DNA of 45,209 nucleotides, taken from contig JACQVV010000119.1 in the NCBI GenBank assembly GCA_016209595.1, positions 1 to 45,209 on the forward strand, written 5' to 3'. Source of the DNA: Planctomycetota bacterium. GTDB lineage: Bacteria; Planctomycetota; JACQVV01. The notes under the pieces were generated by a model, which saw nothing but the letters and a program-made list of their open reading frames with translations, ran no database searches and was not told where the DNA came from. The translations under genes were made by a program, and so were the position numbers. This document shows, in pieces, positions 40,401 to 45,209 of this stretch (the first letter of the stretch is position 1; every line of letters begins with the position of its first letter).

Positions 40401-43143
40401 GCCGAGGCGAGATCGATCCCCAGAAGCCGCTCCGCCAGGTTCGGCCGCCCGTCTCCCGTCTCCGGCGGCGGCTCGTCCGGCCCCGGCGTCGGCACAGTAT
40501 CAGACTCGGGCTCATCCCCCGTAGAGCCGTGGTTGGTGTAGAGCGAGTCATCCAGCACCGGACTCCCCGCCCCGGCCTCCGGCACCGCCGACACCGGCCC
40601 CGAAAGCGTCCTCGTCCCCCGCTCGTCCACGTCCTCCAGCATGTAGTAGTACCGCACCCCGTTCGTCACCGTCCCGTCGAGGAAGTAGTACCTCCCGCCC
40701 GAGGGCGAATCCCCCAGCCCCAGGATCATCGCCGGGTTCACCTGCACCCAGTCGCGATCCGGGAACCGGCTCCGGTAAACATTGAACCCCAGGTTGTCGA
40801 CCTCCTGACCCGTCCGCCAGTCGAGAAGCACCGTCGCGTCGTAGCCCGTCGCGGCAAGCGCATCAAGCGTCACGGCGGTCGGGTTCGTGCCGAAGTCGAT
40901 GTCATCGATGCCAGTGTTCGACGGATCAGGGCCTGGTGTGACCCCGTCGTCCAAGTATCCGTCCATGTCGAAGGACTCGCCGCCCACGGCACCGCCCACG
41001 TTGTAAAACGTGATCGTGTCCCCCGTGGCCTGCTTCTCGACGTTGCGCTGGTTGGCAAGCGCGCTCGCGTTGTCGAAGTGGACCTGCGTGAGCAAATTCA
41101 CGCTGCCCAGGCCGTTCAGGTCGTCGGCGTCGTCGACCAGGAAGTACATGTAGCGCGGGTAGCGGCTGTTCGCGGGCGCCCCGCCGTCCACCGCGTTGTC
41201 GAACCAGAGAAACCTCAGTATCGCGATGTTCGACTTGTCGCCCGTGAACGCGAAGCCTCTCTCGACCGTCGCCTCCGTCGTCTCGTTCGAGTTGCTGCTC
41301 CGCGCGTAGAGGTAGTCGAACTTGACGAACTGCATGTCCACGAAGCCCCCGTCCGCGACATGGATCGAGTACCCGCCGCTACCCCCGCTTCGCGTGAAGT
41401 CGATCCGGCGCCCATTCCAGTTGTACCCGACATTGGGGCTGGTCATGATGCGTCCCGTGACCACGAGCTGCTGCCGATCGCCCAGCTTGACGGTCGTGTT
41501 CGTCGTGCCGTCGCCGCCGACCATGTCGAGCGTCCCGGCGATCGTATGAGTGTCGGGAGGGAACGCCCTCTTGGCGCGCGTGAGGTCGAGGACGTCCGCC
41601 GACTTCACCCGCATCACGCCCGTCGCCGCCACGGAGAAGGCGCCCTGGACCGTGACCGTCCGGCTCTCCGCATCGACGCTCGTGTCGAAGGTCCCGTTCG
41701 TTACCGTGAGGTCCTTCCGCACGGTGACGTTCGCGGCGACGTTGAGCGCGCCGCCCGTCTTGTCGACCTTGAGGTTCTCGAACGCGACCCCCGCCGTGGC
41801 GGCGGTCACCGGGTCGGCCAGGAGTTGCACGTCGTCGATCCAGCCGTCCTCGAACGCGCCGTCCGAGTCGTCGACCCGATACTCGATCTGGAGGCTCGGT
41901 ACGCCGGCCCCCCCGCGAAGGCCGTTGTGGTGGTCGTCGGCCCGTAGGCGGCGAGTCCAGTGTCGAGGATCGTCGTCCAGATCGCCCCGCCGTCCGTCGA
42001 GTACTGCGAGCGCATCCATTTCCCCCCGTCGAGCGCCGGGTGGGTGATCTTGTTCACGAGCCGCGTGTTCGTGTATCCGACCGTGCTGAGCGGCGTATCG
42101 AGCTGGATCGAGACGAGTGAGTTTATCGTCGTGTTGTACATACGGACGAACGTCCCATCCACCCACCAGACCGGAGTCCCCTCGATCGTGGGAGTCGCCC
42201 AGCCGTCGTCGTACGTTCCGTCCGTGAAGTGGTCCTCGAGCAGGATGAGATTGTTCGGCAGGCCGAAGCTCCCCGTTCCCGAGATCACCGGCGCCCCGCT
42301 GCCGTTGAACGTGACGGTGCCGCCGTCGCAGTTGAAGTAGGCGTTGTTCGTGAAGTTCCCCGTCACGCCAGCTTCGAGGTTGTCGAGGTCGAAGCAACCC
42401 GCTGTGATCGTAATGTTCCCGCTCACGTTCAAGTTCCCTGTCGCGCGGATCCGCCACCCCGCACAATTGAAGACCAGGCTCGGGAAGGTTCCGGCCCCCA
42501 TGCTGATCGACCGTCCCGTGAACCTCTTGTCGCTGACGGGAACAAAGGTGATCGACCCCGGGGAGGACCCGGCAAGCGTGCCGCCTCCCAAGACGCTACC
42601 CGAGACGTCCAGGTTGTTCGCGGCGATCGTTAGCGTGGCGCTCCCAAGAATCTGGAGGTTGTAGCACTGGCCATTGGCGTTGAGCGTTGGCAGAGGGTTC
42701 GCGCCGACGGTCGGGATCACGGCCGACAAAGTGAGCGAGGGGAGCCCCGCGTCCCAGTTCCCTGCGTTGTCCCAGTACGCATTGACCGCTCCGGTCCATA
42801 CCGTGTACGGAGCCTCAAAGTTGATACGCGAGCTTCGCGAAGCCTCCGCGGTGTTCCCATAGGCCCCAATGTTCACTCGCTCGCCGTTATAGAAGGTCTC
42901 GTATGAGTATGCGTTGTACGGCGATGCACTCGGATCCCCGGCGTCGATGCAGGGGCTCGTGTTCCCGTCGTCCACCCACTACTGGGTCCCCGGATCCCAG
43001 CGCCCGTACTGGGACTGGACGTCGAAGTCATTGTTCACGCGGTCGTAGAGGTACTGCTCCCCCTCGATCGAGCTCCCGTCCTGGCTCGACGCGGCTTGCC
43101 AGTCGGCGAGGCTAAATAGAAAGGCGCGATTCGAGATAGGCAT
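37469..43143 (-). pseudogene. Giant secreted C25 (gingipain-type) peptidase gene, disrupted
   Basis: About 1,890 codons if repaired. The 5' part (43143-42970) reads LADWQAASSQDGSSIEGE and ends at an in-frame TAG just before WVDDGNTSPCIDAGDP, the typical C-terminal block of a right-handed beta-helix. Beta-rich, autotransporter-like repeats follow (NANGQCYNLQILGSATLTI). At a run of seven C on the plus strand (41908-41914) the frame shifts by one base, from AYGPTTTTTAFAGG to VPSLQIEYRVDDSDGAFEDG. Then come a fibronectin-like part (LDWRTGQEVDNLGFNVYRS), a C25-type pro-region and the C25 catalytic domain near the C-terminus: His in YMGHGN (codon 37874-37876) and Cys in AMGCLNG (codon 37772-37774), both present. 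It would be a cysteine endopeptidase acting outside the cell. The IS630 element sits just upstream and has removed or separated the real 5' end. Confidence 0.85.
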
Positions 43144-44320
43144 TGTGGCCTCAGGCGGCGACTTCCACCTTCACGGACGTAAACCCTCGTGCGCGCTTGC
43201 GTCGGCGGGCTCTCTCTCGCGCGAGAAACCGCGCGACCTTGGTCATCAGGTCCTCGATGGTCTTCTGCCGATGGTTTCGGGTCGCGTTGGCATGAAGCTC
43301 TCGCCAGAGCCGCTCGATGCGGTTGTCGTCGGGGCAGTACGGCGGGAGGAAGTGCAGCACGAAGAGGTTTCCGAATTGGGCGAGATACCGCTGCACAGCC
43401 TGGGAGTCGTGGATCTTGAAGGTGTCCAAGACCACGTGGATCTGCTCTGCCCCCGGGTTCTTGCGGCGCAGCTCTTCGAGAAGGCTGATGAAAAGCCAGC
43501 TGTCCTTCTTGACGCCCGTGATCCAGCGGAGGTCTCGCCCATCGGACGAGAGGGCTCCGGCGACGTATCGCTTCTGATTCTTGCCCGGGGTGACGATCCG
43601 TTTCTGCTGGCCGCGCAGCATCCAGTCTCTTCCGATGCGAGGATTCAGGTGGATGTCGACCTCGTCTACGAAGTAGGCGACGTGCCCTCGGGGAAGATTC
43701 TCCAGGAGGTCGCGGATCTCGCGCAGGCGCCGGTTCTTCTTGGTGCTCGACCAGGGGCAGAAGACGACCGGCCGGGCCGCGCCCCAGCGGGCGCCAAGCG
43801 CTTCCAGCATCCGTCCGATGGTCCGCTCGCTCAGGACCACGCCTGTGCGGATCGCCAGCTCCGCCCCGAGGATCTCTCGTGTCCAGGTCGGCCTCTCCCA
43901 TCCACAGTCTTCCGGGCTGCCTGCCAGAAGCTCTGCGAGCGCCTGGAGGAGATCGTCGTCGACCTTTGGACTCCCGTTTTCACGTCGTCGGTCCAAGAGC
44001 CCCTCCTCGCCGAGGTCCCGGAAGCGATGCAGCACGTTGATTGCCCTGGACGGCACGGTTCCCAGCAAGTCGGCGATCCTCGCCGTTCCCAGTCCCTCGT
44101 CGTACAGGAGCACGATCTGGAGCCGTGTCCGATGATCGGCCTCTCGTGTTTTCGCCGCGTCCCGCCTCAGCCGCCGCTTGAGCCACCTCGGAGGTCTTGG
44201 TATGATCGTCTCGTTCATCTGGGCCTCCCGCTGTGGTCGAGTTGTGGAACAACCACTACGGATCGAGGCCCATTTGTGTTTGCTTTCGCAAGTCCCCTAA
44301 TAGCCGGTACTTGCGCAGAT
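43110..44320 (-). mobile_element. IS630-family insertion sequence (ends approximate)
   Basis: A single intact transposase gene of the IS630/Tc1-mariner superfamily between two gene fragments. The element must lie between the beta-helix block resuming near 43112 and the orphan fragment resuming near 44320. IS630 elements target TA; candidate TA sites are at 43137-43138 and near 44310-44315. I could not align convincing terminal inverted repeats, so both ends are uncertain. Confidence 0.7.
43151..44218 (-). CDS. IS630 family transposase
   Basis: 355 residues. ATG at 44218 with GGGAGG 5 bases upstream. An N-terminal helix-turn-helix region (LYDEGLGTARIADLLGT, about 39-54) is followed by an HTH_32/winged-helix part (LSERTIGRMLEALG). 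The DDE catalytic core is intact: Asp185 in YFVDEVDIHLNP, Asp265 in HVVLDTFKIHDS and Glu302 in YCPDDNRIERLW. The C-terminus is basic (RARRRKRARG). Full length, no frameshift, so potentially active. Its stop lies 8 bases from the first possible ATG of the interrupted C25 gene. Confidence 0.93.
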   Translation of the reverse strand: MNETIIPRPPRWLKRRLRRDAAKTREADHRTRLQIVLLYDEGLGTARIADLLGTVPSRAINVLHRFRDLGEEGLLDRRRENGSPKVDDDLLQALAELLAGSPEDCGWERPTWTREILGAELAIRTGVVLSERTIGRMLEALGARWGAARPVVFCPWSSTKKNRRLREIRDLLENLPRGHVAYFVDEVDIHLNPRIGRDWMLRGQQKRIVTPGKNQKRYVAGALSSDGRDLRWITGVKKDSWLFISLLEELRRKNPGAEQIHVVLDTFKIHDSQAVQRYLAQFGNLFVLHFLPPYCPDDNRIERLWRELHANATRNHRQKTIEDLMTKVARFLARERARRRKRARGFTSVKVEVAA

Positions 44321-44340
44321 CTCGATTCGCGCTCTCTTAT

Positions 44341-44625
44341 CTAGTTGCGACCCTGTACGCGGAAGTTGACCGGCAATCCCTGGACCTCGACGCGAAAGCG
44401 ATGGGCCAGCTCAGGGCGCACGAGGCCGGGGAGGGCACAACGTACGATGAGTACGTGTTCACGCATCGCCAGGCCTGCGCGGTGAACAGCGTGCTAGCCG
44501 CCATGGAGTCCGACGCGCTTCTAGCCGCCGCGAGGGCAGCGTACGAGGCGTACCACGCTATCGGCACGGACCTGGAAGCGTTGCTCGACGTGGTCAGGGC
44601 GTTTGCCGGGGTCGTCGACGAGTGA
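44341..44625 (+). pseudogene. 3' fragment of an uncharacterised gene
   Basis: About 94 codons with local-type codon use: TLYAEVDRQSLDLDAKAMG, TTYDEYVFTHRQACAVNSV, then SDALLAAARAAYEAYHAIG and EALLDVVRAFAGVVDE. Helical and soluble; I do not recognise the family. No start with a ribosome site is visible before the presumed IS630 end, so the 5' part is probably lost, although an ATG at 44401 could start a 74-residue protein. It is opposite in direction to the neighbouring fragments. Confidence 0.4.
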
Positions 44626-44654
44626 TGTCTGTCTGTCAGCCGCGTTCTGGAGAG

Positions 44655-44735
44655 ATCGAGTAGCCGGGGGCAGTCGCCCACCCCCAGCCCCCACACCACC
44701 GTGCGTACGGTTCCGTACACGGCGGTTCACGTGGT
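44655..44735 (-). mobile_element. Group II intron 3' remnant (domain V/VI)
   Basis: On the minus strand GAACCGCCGTGTACGG pairs with CCGTA-CG-CACGGTGG (44728-44693), leaving a two-base CG bulge and a small loop: the form of group II intron domain V. A second stem (GGGGGTGGGC..GCCCCC, domain VI-like) and the end CTACTCGAT near 44655 follow, matching the 3' ends I recall for bacterial group II introns. No reverse transcriptase or 5' intron part is present upstream, so this is a 5'-truncated copy. Confidence 0.6.
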
Positions 44736-45209
44736 GTACGCAAGCCTCCGGTGCTCGTCGATGAGGTTGATGAGGCCCAGGTTGATATCATCGTGCGCCT
44801 CCATGAGATGCCGCCCCCTGGTCCCGGCCGTTCTCTCGTCCGGCCGGCCGAAAGCGAGGTCGAGGTCGACGAGGTCGGCGCCCGATCGGTGGCGCGTCCA
44901 GGTCTTCCCGCCCGCGCTCATCCCGGAGGAGGGGCGCGTCGAAGTTTCTCCTATGTAGTCGATGTAGTGGCCCTGGTAGGCTGGGTTCCCGGAGTGGGCG
45001 AAGGGCCCGAGGAGGGGCCACTCGCGCACGAAGGGGGCGTCCGAGGGGGGGCGGCCGGCGGTGACCACGATCTCCCGGGAGTTGTTTCCCTCGTCGGACT
45101 CGGCGAAGCAGTTGACGTCGTCGGCCGTCGCGACGACGCGGTAGGTCCCGGGCGCGGGGGGCGTCCAGGGTCCGCCGTTCGTCCCTACCTCGACCGACGC
45201 GCCGGCGGC
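44727..45209 (-). CDS. 3' part of a secreted CARDB-domain protein gene, interrupted
   Basis: Partial: the 5' end lies beyond the right edge; 160 residues are visible. The first 55 form a CARDB-type beta-sandwich (TYRVVATADDVNCFAESDEGN split, then SREIVVTAG). Next comes an extracellular module found in planctomycete surface proteins (REWPLLGPFAHSGNP, GHYIDYIGETSTRPS, GGKTWTRHRS). That module normally continues for another 60 or more residues, but here the similarity stops near FGRPDE (about 44850), and the reading ends as INLIDEHRRLAYTT at a stop inside the group II intron remnant. So the true 3' end has been replaced. It may be the front of the same surface-protein locus as the C25 gene. Confidence 0.6.
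   Translation of the reverse strand, partial: AAGASVEVGTNGGPWTPPAPGTYRVVATADDVNCFAESDEGNNSREIVVTAGRPPSDAPFVREWPLLGPFAHSGNPAYQGHYIDYIGETSTRPSSGMSAGGKTWTRHRSGADLVDLDLAFGRPDERTAGTRGRHLMEAHDDINLGLINLIDEHRRLAYTT

Noticed and set aside
38504..41947. Plus-strand open reading of about 1,150 codons opposite the C25 gene
   Set aside because: Arg/Pro/Val-rich shadow; the opposite strand has catalytic His and Cys motifs of C25.

Overview
The window is about 45 kb of GC-rich DNA (I judge near 68-70% by eye) from a bacterium that is most likely a member of the Planctomycetota or a close relative. The pointers are: a receptor-type Ser/Thr kinase with an MDWGLAK activation motif, a multi-gene set of DUF1080 and Gfo/Idh/MocA proteins, ThuA-DUF1080, a multiheme cytochrome next to a beta-propeller 'membrane-bound dehydrogenase' type protein, zinc-ribbon N-termini, and giant secreted beta-helix/CARDB/C25 proteins. 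The first gene, a NifJ-type pyruvate:ferredoxin oxidoreductase, suggests an anaerobic or facultative lifestyle. No tRNA, rRNA or CRISPR array was seen.

Layout. 1-8.8 kb: the 5' end of nifJ, a secreted GH35-like beta-galactosidase, a Ser/Thr kinase with a TPR-like tail, an Uma2 protein, a lipoprotein and a broken zinc-ribbon/kinase gene. 8.98-12.08 kb: a four-gene cassette with start/stop overlaps, made of three uncharacterised proteins and an AlbA_2/HATPase (Schlafen-like) ATPase. A broken kinase gene and a fragment of a membrane-protein gene lie on either side. 12.5-22.3 kb, minus strand: a tight six-gene operon (LamG-DUF1080, Tat-exported Gfo/Idh, cytoplasmic Gfo/Idh paralogue, third Gfo/Idh, pentaheme cytochrome c, beta-propeller dehydrogenase-like protein). 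I interpret it as a 3-keto-sugar style oxidation and cleavage pathway coupled to an electron chain. 22.3-22.8 kb: two divergent promoters flank an array of ten heptamers that forms an imperfect inverted repeat. 22.8-27.3 kb, plus strand: an FGE-like protein, an ApbE lipoprotein, a ThuA-DUF1080 fusion and a one-TM protein. 27.4-34.2 kb: a frameshifted nucleotidyltransferase, then (minus strand) a complete sugar ABC importer followed by a large secreted alpha/alpha-toroid protein.

34.2-37.5 kb is a degenerating plasticity zone: DUF4058, an AAA_14 ATPase remnant, Uma2, a duplicated and internally deleted DUF4058 copy, REP-like hairpins and a hicB-hicA pair with a frameshifted hicA. 37.5-45.2 kb holds a giant C25 (gingipain-type) peptidase gene broken by a frameshift in a 7-base homopolymer, a nonsense codon and an IS630 element. 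Beyond it lie an orphan gene fragment, a 5'-truncated group II intron remnant and the 3' end of a CARDB-domain gene.

Promoters resembling TTGnnn-N17/18-TAnnnT can be read upstream of several genes. In at least three (both uma2 genes and the FGE-like gene) the predicted transcription start falls at or within a few bases of the start codon and there is no Shine-Dalgarno, so leaderless translation is likely. The most promising candidates for an undescribed system are the coupled cassette at 8982-12081 and the six-gene keto-sugar/heme operon at 12522-22344.
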